A DNA stretch of 64,000 nucleotides from Sipunculus nudus (lineage: Eukaryota; Annelida; Sipuncula; Golfingiida; Sipunculidae). Location of the stretch: positions 49,169,676 through 49,233,675 of the forward strand of contig CM049311.1 of assembly GCA_026874595.1 (NCBI GenBank), given 5' to 3'. The notes under the pieces were generated by a model that worked only from the letters and a program-made list of their open reading frames with translations, had not been told where the DNA came from and made no database searches. The position numbers and the translations under genes are program-made. This document shows positions 25,901-40,900 of this stretch, piece after piece (the first letter of the stretch is position 1; the number at the start of each line of letters is the position of its first letter).

Positions 25901-28900
25901 ATTTTCACATATGCAAAATATGTGAACTGTTTGAAATAGGACACACAATTGCTGATCGAGCCATATTAGATTTGGTTATAGTCATATGAAACAAGATTTA
26001 TATTGTAATAGAACACACAGTGGCCAAGCCATACTAGATATATCTGGGTATATGAAAGTTAAATACTGTTGAAACACATGGAGAAATTACAGATAATCCA
26101 GATAAACTGAAGCAGTAACAGCCATGAATTATTTCTCAAGATAAACTCACATGCAGAGGAGTTTATCAAGGAAACTTGAGGCATGTATGCATGTGTGTGT
26201 TTATGTTGTTCATGTGTTGATTTTGTTTGCTGTGCAATCTTAATTTAAGCAGTGCATAGTTATTATATGGGGTACTTTAAACATTATTTTTATTTGTGGT
26301 AATACCATAATTACTTTTCAACTTTATCTGCTGTGTGTTCATTGAAATGAAGCAATCCATTGGAGGTATTCATAATTTACAGTTTATTTTTGTATCTAAA
26401 TAAATCAGTGAATAAATGGTGTATGGGAACAACAAATTATAGTCATGCAAGCACCTTCTGAGTTTAAACAAAAATAAAACAAAGTCTTTCGAGAAATAAA
26501 ATACATTGAAAGTCAAATTTATTAGCAAATGATAATAAACCCATCTAATATAGCTCATTACAAAGTAAAATTGCCAGTTCAAGATAATGTATGGCATGGC
26601 CGCGAGCATATACTAGTACTATCTTTACTCTCAGGAAAACCTATGGATATATCATAAATCTGTTTTGGTGTCGGCTTTTATAAATATTTCCTCAGAATAG
26701 ATTTGTTCCTTGGTTTAATTGATTACTATAAACCTACTTTGCATTTATAATAAGCCCTACCCTCATTAATCTTCAGCCCCATCTGCTGATTATTCAGTGT
26801 AGTACTACCATAGTATTCCCAAAGAATATATAAACAGGAGACTCCCCTAAGCTTAGGCACATATATCTTGTAAAAAGTTTATGAATAATAAATATTAATG
26901 GTTGACATTTATTATACAATGAACAAAGTATGGAGCAGTTCCTAAATTTGATGCCACAATAAAGTATAAAACAAAATTATGTAAAAAATCAGCCCTAGAT
27001 GGCTCTTATTATTATTTGCAGTAAGTTTTACTGTTAGCTTTTTAACATTGAAGAGCACTGCAGGCTGCATTATGGGTATTTAGTTTGTATAATTGAACTC
27101 ATAGACTGGCATACCTGCCACATGGTTTCTATGGTTTTGGTCAATTGTATCACAGCTCTATAGAGATTTTGTGAATGGGATAGTAAAGTTATAACTGACA
27201 GGTCCTTTGAAATTACTAGGTCTACATGAATGACCTTTGCCTTGTATTTGCCCCATGAATGACCCTAACCATGTATTTGCTCCAGTAACTTTAATACAAA
27301 AAGATCTTTCATTTAGATTTCTTGGCTTCATGTTTTTTCTGAACTTTGAGGTGTCTTTTGATAAAGGCCGCTGTATCCATGCTATAAGACTAATGCCATT
27401 CATGGTACTAATGCTTGCATCCATGCCATGAGACAACAATTCTTTTATGTGTACACATTCCTTTTCATGACTAAAAAGGCACAACAATCCAGTTTATTAT
27501 ATGTCATTGACTTTTGAGAAATTTCACTATATTGGCAGATTTTTAATAACAATAACCAAAATGCAGACAGGATAGATAATTTGAGCATTGATAGTTTGCT
27601 CATGGTTCTGCTAGTATTTATCAGGGTTTACAAGATACTGGTATGTTTATTTAAAGAAGATAAATCTAGTAACTGTAAAATTCATTGCAGAAGTTGCATC
27701 CTTATTACAAATCGCACTGACTTTTTAGGCTCCACCTGGGGAATAGCCATCAAAGTTTGGTTTCAGAAAATGTGCAAGTCCTTAATATAAGTTGCACCAA
27801 GACTTCAGAGGTGTCCCGACCACCTTTTATATATGGAAATATAAGTATTGTGGTACTTGTACCTGAATTTATGTATACTGCCATCTAATTTAAGGTCTGG
27901 GAATGCTGTTGTATCCATTTTTTCATGTTTTTTTTGTGAGAAGGTTGTGCATGTTGGTTATAACTGCATGATCAAGCAAAAGTATAGATTTAGGTGAATT
28001 TATTTTGCTAATTTCAACCTTGAAATACTCTCTGTGATACACTTGTGTTATATATTCACTTGTGTGAAAACACTAGTATTTTTTCTATTAATAACACTTA
28101 TTCATGTCACAAAATAAATTTCTATCATATGATGTTATCAAATGTATTATAAGCTGACTTCAGTGTAACACTGTTCCAACAGGGTGGGTCCTTTATGATT
28201 TAGCTAATGTTGCCTCAATCATCTTCTCACACCTCATTGAAACTATAAATTTGTATGTCAGCAATCATATATAGTTTCATATTGTGATAGCAAAAGAAAT
28301 CATTAAATGTAAAAGAAAAGAAAATTTATTCATCATTTTTCACAACTTAATTCATAGATCGTATGAGATCTCCACCTTTCAAAATGAAAAAGACCATCCA
28401 GATAGATTTGACTTTTTCTTTCATATCCATTGACATGTCTGTGAAGTCCTACATTTACATATCATAGATTCACATGTGATATTTATTAAATGTCATTCAC
28501 TGACATATCATTTAATGTCAGCTGTTCATATGTCATCTAAAATCCTCCCCTTTTCCACTCTGTTTGCATCAAGCCAGACACAGAAATATGTTTGTGGAAA
28601 CACACACTGCTGTAGGACCAAACATTAAAGAAAGATATACAGTAAAATTAAGTTGTTAGCTGATGATAAATCTACCAGAACCATGGTTTTTAGAGTCTGT
28701 GATTTTAACATTAAATGCCATTGTGCTGGACATGTTATGGCATATTACTTTTATCTGTTATAGATAAATTCCTCTCAGAAATTTTAATTGATTTAAATGG
28801 TAAAAATGATATTTCTTCATTAGATTGGTATGGATGTTTTTATGTTAATGTCTCATATTTATGGTTAATATTTCAGAGGCCAACCCTGAGAAGTTTAACA

Positions 28901-31900
28901 GCAGGTTACGGAACAAGATGTTCTATGCAGGGGTATGCCATTTTCTTCATTTCAATTAACCTCTTTATTCTTTCAGGTTGTAAAAGCTGTAAAATAACTT
29001 GTCAGACATTCACCAACAAACATTTTTTTTTATTTACCAATTACCTTGAGTGTGAATATTTCAAAATTTCCACTGACTCTTATTATTTCCTAAATTTTCT
29101 AGTATTTAGACCTTAATCTCATATATTTTTTATTGGACAATCATATTTCTGCTGTTGTTGTGAGTAATTATTGTTATGTAAACCTTTGACTATTGAAATC
29201 ATGAAAGTGTTGCCATCATGCAGGTAAAGCCATCTTAACAAATTAAACACACCTTTAGATGCTGCATGCTCAGAAATCTGATGGTCATGGTAAATATAGA
29301 GGTAAAACAGGATTATGCAGTGAAAAAATTCCTGTATTTTTCCTGTATTTCAGCTGAAAATTCCTATAAAGCAGCTGTTTTTTTAGTCACAAATGTTCCA
29401 ATGAAAACACTATATAATAAATTCTTAATTAAGGTACCTGATAGAATTCCAGATGTATGCATGGTGTGTTTTGCAAAACCAATTTTGTTGAAAAGTACAA
29501 TTATAATAATATTTTTCCTGTTTAAGACTGGCATATCCTGTTTCTAATGATGGAACTTATATAGCTTCACTTCAGGTAAATATGAAAGCTTTTGTCTGTC
29601 TTTCTTCAGGCTGGTGGGAAGGATTTGCTCAAGAGAAGCTGGAAAGACTTAGCTGATCATATTTCTGTAGTGGTGAGAAAATTTACTGAATGATCACTGA
29701 TATGGGGACAAATATTTATACATCTCTGTGTTAATATTACTATATATAGTCCCATTTTATATATTTAACAGTTTCTGTATAACATCTGATGGAAGATTCT
29801 TATATAAAACTTAAAAACTTCCAAGAATGCTTTCAGACTTAATTAATCTCACTATTCTATATTTTGGAACATCCTGTTTCAGCAAAATTTTATTCTGGCC
29901 ATATCATTAAAAATTACTGTACATCTTGATAAAGATATTCACATCTGAGCAGCATGGCCTATGGGTCACTTGTTAATCTTAATATTCTAACAAATAGGAC
30001 AAAAGGTATAAGAGTAATAATGGTCCAATGATATCTGTACATAGATCAGATTAAAATAACGTTTTATATGATGTCATTGACACAACCAGATCAGCAGGTG
30101 ACTGATGATGCTGGATATTGGCATACTATATATACTGTTTTGTTTGTTTTGCAGTGTGATGGGATAGATATCACGGGGAAGATTCGTGATCTCAAATTAC
30201 ACTGCCTGGTATTTCTTAACATTCCAAGGTGAGATTTGATGTCCCTACCTCTTTTCTTCACTGTAATCTTATATTATTACATGATATAAACATAGGCATA
30301 AAGGGAGTGTGGTTGTGTAATGGTTAGTGCGCTGGACTTGTGACTGCAAGGTTTTCGATTCACATCCCATTCTGAGCTCCGTCTGGGCTAAGACTCCAAG
30401 TCAAAGTCTTTAATTTCCACATTAGGATGCACTCTCAACCAAGGAGTGAATGGTTACTAGTCATAGGAGGCAGGCAAATGTAGAATGAATATACTTCTAC
30501 TGCAGATATGGCTGCTTGGGTTGTGTGCTCCCCTGAGGGAGACGAGAGAAGCTACAAGAATATACAGGTCGGAAAGACCAGGAAGGCAAAGTGTCAAGTC
30601 AGATGAGACTGACATTTTTGGGGATATCAAACTATAAATCTATACCTTTACCTTAATATATACCAAGCCATGCTAGGCCTGCTTGGGTACAAACCTCAGC
30701 AGATAAAGAGGAAGGAAAACAACCGGCTGATGACCACCTTTCTGCCAGAGGTAATTTGTACTCTAAATGATCTCTTCCAGTCTGGCATTGTGGGATGAGT
30801 GACTACTTGTCTCAACTGTCAGACTTCAAAATCAAAATTTTCTGATCAAGCTTACTTGAGCGGACAACCATCTTCACCTCATTAATACCTGTGCCGCTGG
30901 TGCATTAAGAAGCCCCAGTGCATTGTGGGCCATAGGTGTAAACTAAAACCCACAAACCCTAACCAGCAGAGTCATACTCATGTGAGTTTGATGACAGGGA
31001 AGGATTCATTGACCTGGAATTGGTTGACCCTTGCTGCCAGTTCAGTAACTGTACATGAGAGGTAAAGGCTCTACCATAATAAAATGTAAATTTTGTTGTT
31101 GTTCTAAGCATAAAACTTTAGCCATCTAGCAGTCACCCTCTTCCTCGTCCCCTTTATTCTGTGAGCAATAAGCAAAAACCATGATTTGAACACCCTGAAA
31201 GTCAGATGGGCTCAAATTTTATCCAATAAGCTAAAAACCTTCTGACACAACATCCTGTTGGGTTCTGGGTAGATATTCTTGGAAACCCTAAAACTATGTC
31301 ATGATGACCTAAATTCTACAAGCATCTTGCTATTAACACGCTTTTGAGCACCCAGACAGTCAGACTAGTCACAAAATGTATCTGTATGCTCTAGAAACTT
31401 CTTATGTAATATCCAGGGAGGTCATGGGCAAATCTCCCTGGAAATGTGAAATTAGGTCATGGTAACCTTTATCCTGCAAGGTTCATATCTTAAGTTAATC
31501 CCAATATGGCTTTCAGATGATAAAATTCCTGTTGTGAATGTTAGGCTAAAATGGCATGCTGGTCAGCTGAGCATCCTGACCAATGGGTCACTTGTTTACA
31601 GAATTGATCATTTTGTATCTCTTGTATACCTGGAGTATAATTATTATATATTGCCAAATTACATATATTCTGTATGTATCTTCAGGTATGCAGCTGGTAC
31701 TACCCCTTGGGGTAATCCAAGTGCCAGTTCCAGTAGCTTTGAACCCCAGCGCCATGACGATGGCTATCTTGAGGTCATTGGTTTCACTACTGCATCCCTT
31801 GTGAGTAATATACACATAAGTAACACAGTATTTTATTTATTAAGAATAGTCCTAAAATATATATCTTAGATCTCACCATTTAGATTTCAAGATTATTTGG

Positions 31901-34900
31901 GTTTGTATTATACATATTGTGGAATCTTTCAACTGGTGCCACAAATTTGAGTAATGGAAGTTAAATTGATACTAATATCATCAGAAAGATACATTTGTAT
32001 GTCTTGGGAGCTTTGTATTGGTTTACCCACCTTATGTATAACAAATATCATAAAAAAAGTAATGAAATCTGACATCTTTCAGTCGGAGAAGTGTTTCATA
32101 AATTTTCTTGTATGTTGTTGAAATTAATAAAAGTTATGAATAAATTATCATGATGCAGAGAGGTAAAGGATAATGACGGGCATATCATCTTCTAGGAAAT
32201 GATGTACACATTTTCAGATACTACTTACTCTAAGACATCTTGACCTACATTTATATAGTGTATGCATATCTGTGGTTTATGATTTCACCTGAAGAATAAA
32301 TAATATAGAATACACCTGGTGTAATGATCATTTTTTGGCATATTGCTGGGATGGAGCCTGATAGTGACGTGCTTTCTATACAATATCTATTTGAATGGGC
32401 TATTTCTAATTTGGAACAATAAGCCAGTCTATATAATGTGGTTGGTTTTTATATAAGAGGGCTTAAATTTTGTGATATTTGTGAGAGGGATTTTTTTGTG
32501 TGAAATGACACCCTGTGAATAAGACACCCGATCCTCACTGTTGAACAGTACTTTATACAGTGTACAGTCTCATTGGTGCCTCATGTATACATTGTCTATG
32601 AATAAAGTATCAAAAGTTGAAAGGTAAGAGGGGGATAATAGACCTGTAAAGAAAAACACATCTTTTATGTTCTCTGTGAATCAAAGTTTGCTATTATATA
32701 TTCAAACACAAATTATTTCTAGGATAGAACTTTTATGATTCAGAAATAGTATGAAACATCTATTACATTTATAATATCAGTCTCTTAATCGTAAATGTCC
32801 TACCATTGTCCTTCCTATGATGAAATAATTTGTGTTTCTAAATATACCCTTTAAAAGATTTGGGATCTCAAGTTCGTGAAAATGGTACTTTGGCAAAACA
32901 CTGAAAAGTGAAAATCACAAAAATATTTAACCTCTCACAGTGTCTTATTAGGAAGCATCTTGATTATGAGTATATACCTGTGCAGGCTTCTTTTTTGCCA
33001 TTGGTAACTGATGTTTATATACCTGCTGATTCTTCGTTCAGGCCACCCTGTATGTAGGAGGGCATGGGGAACGCTTGATGCAGTGCCAAACTGTTCACCT
33101 GACCACAACCAAACCTATTCCTATGCAAGTGGACGGTGAACCTTGTCGTCTACTACCGTCCGTTATCACAATTAGTCTAAAGAACCAGGCTAACATGGTC
33201 CAGAAACCCAAAAGACGAGGATCTGTACCCATTGCAAACGAGTGAGTAACCAGCAGTCTCTCTCCTCTTGCCGTGTATAATAAGCAGGAGCTGTACATAA
33301 TGCCCAGGATAGACCCTATAATACTGTACTTAATAAAACTGTACATAATGCCCAGGATAGACCTTATAATACTGTACATAATAAAACTGTACATAATGCC
33401 CAGGATAGACCTTATAATACTGTACATAATAAAACTGTACATAATGCTCAGGATAGACCATATAATACTGAGGTTTATAATGCAGATGACTCAGTCATCT
33501 GAGCTATACCAGTTGCCCTTTTTCTATTGTCCGGCTGTCTGTGAACTCGGTCCAAATCAAAACTGTTATAATTTCAGACCTGAAAATGTTCATATAGTTG
33601 GTAAGGAGCAAAAACTCTTACCATACTAGAAACTAGGTCAATGTAACCTTGTTCCTTTGAGGAATTATGAAATATTTCTATTTTCTATTGAAAACCTATG
33701 ATTGCACTTCAAAATGGCCTAATATAAAAACCACCTTTTTTGTTTCCTTTAGAATTGGTGTAAACGTTCTTTAGTATGTTTTCTGTGTACATGTCAGGAA
33801 TTAGGTCTATGGTTGTGAATATTCTGGCTGGGACATACTATGCTATGTCAGAAAAGCAGTAAAGATATTTACTCAATAAGTCAGCTGTTTAAGCTGGAGT
33901 GTTTTTTGCAGAACATAAATACATTTGATTTATATTAAGTGTACACCAGATATTAGCTTAGGATAATTAAATTCCGTAAATGTTATTAGCTTAAATGTAA
34001 AATCTCTGCCATAAAATTTTCCTTATTTTCATAATGGCACATTTTGCTCCTTTAGCCTCTGTTGATTTAATTTTCACGGTGAATAAAAAACTGCAACATT
34101 TATTTTAGAAGACTATATGTCATATAAAGAACAGTGTACATCATGCCTTTGAAATAAAATACTGATATAAAATTGGAAATTGGTATATACTTGTAGCATT
34201 TCATTCATATTCGTAAAGCTGACTAGACTGGTTCACTTAATCCATCAGGATATTTTTCAAATGTTCATGGAATTCAACCTGTTTTTAACCAGTTTTGAAA
34301 AGTAAGTAATAACTCAAAATATGTTCTTTCATATAACTTTTTAAGCCCATCACCATGTTTCCTTTAATATTCAGTGATTTCAGGCCACAACTTTATTTAC
34401 AATATGTACCTAACTGGCTTGTTTGAACATGCTAATCAAAATTAGTTTCCATTTATATAACAGCAATATAGTTGAAATACTAATACTGTCACAAATATTT
34501 GATCATCTTTCCACAAGTCCAATTAAGCTCAAGTTCGATTGCTATGATTTTATACATATATTCTCATAAACACTTTGAGATGAGCACCATGACTCACAGA
34601 TCCCTTGTTTGACAGTTGCTTTGCTGCTGAAATGGTACCTTATTTTCAGCAACAACATGTGAAGTGGTTCCATTTCTATAAATTGTTTAATGGCATCTAT
34701 ATATTTCACAATTTTGTCAGTTGTATGTCATACTAAGAGGATTTTGTAAAAATATAGGTTTTACTGTCTTTGTCATTTTTATGCATGTTTATATTTCCCT
34801 TTAAATCACCAGGTGGTCTCTAGATAAATTCTGGAGGAAAAAAATATTGTAGATATTTTTGTCATCCTGAATTGTATAGAATAAATTGTAGATATAAATG

Positions 34901-37900
34901 TAACAGTTAAATAAACGAATGAGGAAGTGGTTAAGTTTACATGAAAAGATAATATCTGAATTAAATTTATCAAGTGGTTGTATAAAAATGTATGCATGTA
35001 ATAGCTATATAAAGTGTTTTTGTGTTTGTGTCAGAGATACTCTGTATATTACAAACAAATGGTCATCTGTAAAAAAAAAATTATAAAACCAGGTTACATA
35101 ATGATGGAAAACAATATGGTCATATAAATGTCCACATTCAAACAGAATTTTAAGCCATAAGTTGAAGACAAGACTTTTGAGTAGTTTATCAGCAATTCTT
35201 GATATAGCAAATATTATTCAAATGTATTTCTCATTATAATTTGGCACCTGGTGTGGCGACAGTTTTTCACTGATATTTAGAAAAAAAGTTGAGCCCTGTT
35301 TAAATGCTTCTACACTTCCCTTGCTTCAGACATAGAAAATTACAGGGGTAGGTTTGTGTTTGCTATAAGCAGCACAACATTTCTCTTTGCACAAATTCTA
35401 AATTTCTTTTGGTATTTTGACATAGGGATAAATGAGTGCATGTCCAGTTTCTTATTTTTTCCTCTGCTTCAGTTCTTTGCCATAAGCCAGTCATTAATAC
35501 AAAAAAAACTTATAGTATTTATCATACTTCAGTGCTGCCAGGACACTCACATTAGGTTTTGTGTCACAGGCTTAATATCCTGTATATACCATTGTTCCCC
35601 TACAGACCTAAAAGGTATTCCGTATCACTGTTGATATCAGCTGTACTCTGTCAAGCTCATTACATGAATAATTGTAAAATCATTCAGATCAAGTTGTAAA
35701 TTTACTGAGTATAAAAAGTGTGAAAATATTAGGGGACTCATTGACTTGCTTTTCATCAGTAGTAATTTGCTAGAGACATATATCTTGGTTTAATTTCTTA
35801 GGGGTCTTGTGATATGGCATTTTGATCAGCATACTGAGTAAAACATGAGGATTTTGTTCTTTTTTAAAGAACTAGTATAAATCTTATACATATTTTTTTT
35901 ATACTCAGATATAAATAATTTCCCTTTTAAAACCTGTATTCTTTGCTACCATTCTTTCAACACTCCACTAATACTTTATACCATTGATATTATTAATGTA
36001 CGTGGCTTATTATAAATAAGGAAATATTTCAAAGGCTAATGGCAAATCACTCACTGCAGAGGTTTTTTTTCTGGTGTTTATGCACTCTTTCTTTCAAAAA
36101 TCTATTGTTTTATCTATATAAGCACTGACATTTTGCATTTTTCATAAACCTAATAAAATTAACAAAATATATAGATCTTTTTATATTGATAAGTAAATCC
36201 TTGGTTTTTGGGAGTCATTTTGAGATTGTAATTCATCATAAGAGATATAAGTGAATCTCACAAACTGAAGTTTTTGTGAAGGTGAGAAAAAAAATGACAC
36301 AGAATGTATAAGATGTTTTTTGTGAGAGCAATATACTTTTGTTATAGAAAGTCAGGCAAGGGTAGGAGTGCTGTTGAAAAAAAATTTGATCCCAATCTTT
36401 GTAGAACTGAGGTTAATTAACCTTAATGTCATATTAAATGAATGTAAAAGGTTCTCACATCATATTAAAAGTCATCAGATGGTCAATTGTGAGAATATTT
36501 TACATTGATTTAAGTACCATCTTTGATTAATGTGTGATCTGTAAATCCAGTGCCTTTTTCAAATACTATAATGTTTGTGTTCACAGTTTGTTTCATATTA
36601 TTTTGAAATACATGACTTTAAAAATTACTTTCAAATTTCATACCACACCATACTTTATTCTCCTATGTCATTATAAATTGTCATTTTAATTTTCAGAATA
36701 TTGTTTATCCTTGTAGGATATATGTGGGCAAACTTACAATTCATATTTTTTTTTTCTGTTGGAGTTGGTTAATTTAAGTAAGATAAATATTAATTAATTT
36801 AACATAATTTGTTAAACAGTAATATAATTAAATACAGTGTACATGCATATGCCATCTAAAGTCATTTTGTCTCCATGTGAGAGTGTTTTTCTCATCGTTT
36901 CTTCAGTGTCAATTAACCTTTGTCATTGTTTCTTGCATGTATTATCACAATTATTTCAATATACCTGGCCACACACAGTTCTTTTACGTACCTTTATACT
37001 ATGGATTCATCCTTACAATTTTAACCTTGTTTGTAGCCTTCCCTATTTCTTTAAGTAAGTAGGTTACCATATATAAATATGTATACCTTAGTATTGAATA
37101 TTGTATAGTAGTAAACGGGTATTTAACCTTACATACTGGTACCTGTATACCTGTTTCTGTATTCTTATAGCTTCTGTGTACTGTCTGATCATTTGCTGCA
37201 TAAAACCTAACCATAATCCTATTCCCTGCCTCTTAATTCTCACCGGCAGTCACACGTGCACACATACAAAACAATCACATGCATGTAACTGTGAGAGAAA
37301 CCTGAAAAGTAGAGTTCGTTTTTTTTTTTTCACACATATACATTTATATATACACTGACATTATGCTAGTTTTTCAAATTTGCCTGAAAATCTAATACTA
37401 AAATAATTAAGTTAATGGATGGCATTGTGCACATTAGGCATACTGGTATATTTTGAATTTGTCAGTTGAGGAAAATACAATAAACATGTGATATGACATA
37501 TATATCATATATATATATGATATGACTTGCAGGAAGTCTAATCATCCAGACATTTCAAGAAATATTGCCTGTTTCAATATATTCAGCAGGAGCTTTTAGG
37601 TTTAAACATAAAATATTGAATTATTGTAATATTAAATATTCCTAATGAAAATATACTGGCATAACTTTTTCTGGCTACTGTCCTCTAAAATAGGAATATG
37701 GTATATTAATTACTGATCTGATATAGTTAGAGTATAGCTGCTTTTTGCAGTTTGCAAAAGAAGGGACACAAATGTTTATTGATACAATATTACCGATAAT
37801 TCAATGCATTTTGATGATGTTGACCAGGAAAAAGATAAAGTTGGATGCTAAAAAGATTACCAGTCAAATGGTCATAAACCTGTTGATGACATATAGGAGT

Positions 37901-40900
37901 GAATCTCTGGATTTTATAATTACCAATTTGGCATTAATTCTCTGAAAGCCAGGGGTAAGTTCTAACAGTGTCAATCACTGCTCAAATAAAACTCATGAAT
38001 TTCTGGTTTTGTAACTTATAGGAACATATTTTCTGATTTTTCTCACTGTTGTTAATAATAACATCAGGGATCTGACCTATGCTGGGCAGATTTCCCAACT
38101 CTGTGCTGATTCACAGTGTTGTGATCCCTCTTGCGTGTTGTCAGGAGTCTATAGACATCTGTAGGAATGATGGACATCTGTACATGTGCTATGATTGACA
38201 TGGGTAACCCTAATGAGAGCTGATCGAGCATCTTGCGCATCAGTATCTGTTCATCCTGCTGCATGAACTGTCATTATATTGTACAAGAGTAGTATATATG
38301 GCTAACTGTATTCCCAGTGTTTGATATACATCATGAATTCACAATATCATGTTACAGTCATGTCTTTACAAGCTATTTTTGATCATTTAAAATCAAATCA
38401 AATCAAAGTAATATACCACCTATATGGGGATTATTTATGTGGCCTAATTAATGGGATATTGGGTTATTCAAATTCTTAGTATTCTTAATGATTTATGTGT
38501 TATTTTTAGGAAGATGTTAGTTAGTTATTATTGTGTTAGGATCAAGAAAAAACGGGATTAATTATTTTACTTTTTGACACTGCATGCTATCACTTTTTTC
38601 TTTATGGAGAATCTGTGCATTTTTTGTAATTTATTCTTTAACTTGAAAAAGTATTTTTTACAATTTTTTCTTGCCTTAATTCTTCAGTGCAGATAGAGCT
38701 TTTAAAATTGTATTATATGATTTCTTAATCATATTTTAAATGTTGCAAATGAATAAAAAAGACATATCAAAGCTAAATTTTCTCTCAGTTAGTTGCACCA
38801 GTGTAACTGTAACAAACATTTTTGTTACAGAGATTCACATAGTGAATAACAAAGCAAAGCTTGTGTTTCGCTGTCATTTCTTATGTCTTTTATATTTTAG
38901 GTTGAGGACTGTTTTAAAGTTGTGTAAAATGGTTATTTAAATTATTTGCTCATGCTTCCTGATATTAGTTAAACACTATTATCTTTAGATATGTCATGTC
39001 ATGTTTGATTCTCATGAAGCCTTTGAACCTCTTATTTTGATCTTCACTGGGTGTTTTAGATGGTTTACCTTTGTTTTTGCAGCCCGCCTTCAGTGCCTGA
39101 GCGGCTGCGAGTTCAAGTGAGCGTGATCAGTATGACTGACTATGAGGCCTTGCACTATGACAAGGAAAGGCTCAGGGAAGCTTGTAAGAAGTTCAAAATT
39201 TACTTTACTCCTGTCAATTTCGCATATGTCACTTGTACCTCTTGATAATTTGTCTTATTGCAAGTTATATATTACTTTGTTGACAACACATATAATAACT
39301 TAATCATTGTATTCATATACATTAGTTTATATATATGACAGCTATAAATGTATCAACTATACATTTTCTAGAAATTTTATGTTGATATTTATTAGATCAA
39401 TATTTAAATATTAACTAAGAAACTAAATCACCCAATTAATTCTAAAATATTTAATGAGGTTGCTGGTCACAAGATATACAATGGGCATACTGTGCTCATT
39501 TGTTGTGCTCTTTTTTTTATGAATTAAGTACTCCATTAAAGTTGGAGAATGCAGTTCCGTTAATGTTTGTATGTTACTGCATGATGTAATTTTGTTTCTT
39601 GTCTTTCAGCTGTGCCTTTAGGGATCATTGTGGTCAACAACGATGCTGACTTGGAAACAGTGCGGACACATATCAACAGACTTAACGAAGTAGGTCAACC
39701 TTACTCATCGAAATTAATTATCTTTTCATGATAGAGTATCAGCAGATTTATTGATAAGCAATTAATCATCTCTATGTTTGTGCAATAGACATTCTAGCTT
39801 TGTATCCCTGGTTCAAATTTTGTCTGCTGCCACAGTGGATATTTGAAGTTTCAGTAATTGGCTTAATCAAGGGTTTTTACTCACAAATGCCTGCATGAAT
39901 ATCAACTATATTCCTGTTCACATGGCTTCCCTTAGCAAAAAACAAGCTTGCCGCGCACTGTTGCTGCAAACTTGCTGCAGCTTTGCAGCAACCTTGCAGC
40001 AAGGTCACAATTTGCCATGCAAATTAGTTTGCGGCAACCTTGCTGCAGGCTTGCTGCAACCAATGTTCCCGCAGCCCTTTTCCTACAGCCTTCTCGCACA
40101 CTTTCCCGCAGCCTTCTCGCACACTTCCTGCAGCCTTGCACACTTCCTGCAGCTTCTCGCACACTTTCCCGCAGCCTTCTCGCACACTTTCCTGCAGCCT
40201 TCTTGCACACTTTCCCGCAGCCTTCTCGCACACTTCCTGCAGCCTTGCACACTTTCTGCAGCTTCTCGCACACTTTCCCGCAGCTTTGCAGCAACCTTGC
40301 AGCAAGGTCACAATTTGCCATGCAAATTAGTTTGCGGCAACCTTGCTGCAGGCTTGCTGCAACCAATGTTCCCGCAGCCCTTTTCCTGCAGCCTTCTCGC
40401 ACACTTTCCCCCAGCCTTCTCGCACACTTCCTGCAGCCTCACACACTTTCCTGCAGCCTTATCGCACACTTTCCCACAGCCTTCTTGCATACTTTCCCGC
40501 AGCCTTCTCGCACACTTCCTGAAGCCTTGCACACTTTCTGCAGCTTCTCGCACTCTTTCCCGCAGCCCTCTCGCACACTTTCCCGCAGCAGGGGCCAATT
40601 AGATAGCAGCCATATGATATGTATTAACAATAGCACATGGGCTCAGTTATTGTGTACAAGCAGACATGCCATGTCATTAGTCAGTGACTGTCTCTGCTCC
40701 AAATATAAATGCAGGTACTCAACAGAACAAGCTCTCATGAAACTCCATTTAATTTGCACATACAATTAAACCTTAATCCATAATGGCTTTTAAATATAAA
40801 CCAAACTTAATCAAGCTTTGTTAGAAATTACACCTTGATGAATATGAATCAGAGTACACACTACACATGCAGTCACACGAATCCTGCATGAAGTTGTGTA

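Noticed and set aside
30302-30370. Functional tRNA gene
   Set aside because: Box-like motifs are present, but the cloverleaf is not intact and a SINE body follows directly.
39895-40769. Long plus and minus open frames rich in Ala, Leu, His and Cys
   Set aside because: They come from the 24-bp array inside the inverted-repeat element; several overlapping frames are open at once and there is no domain.
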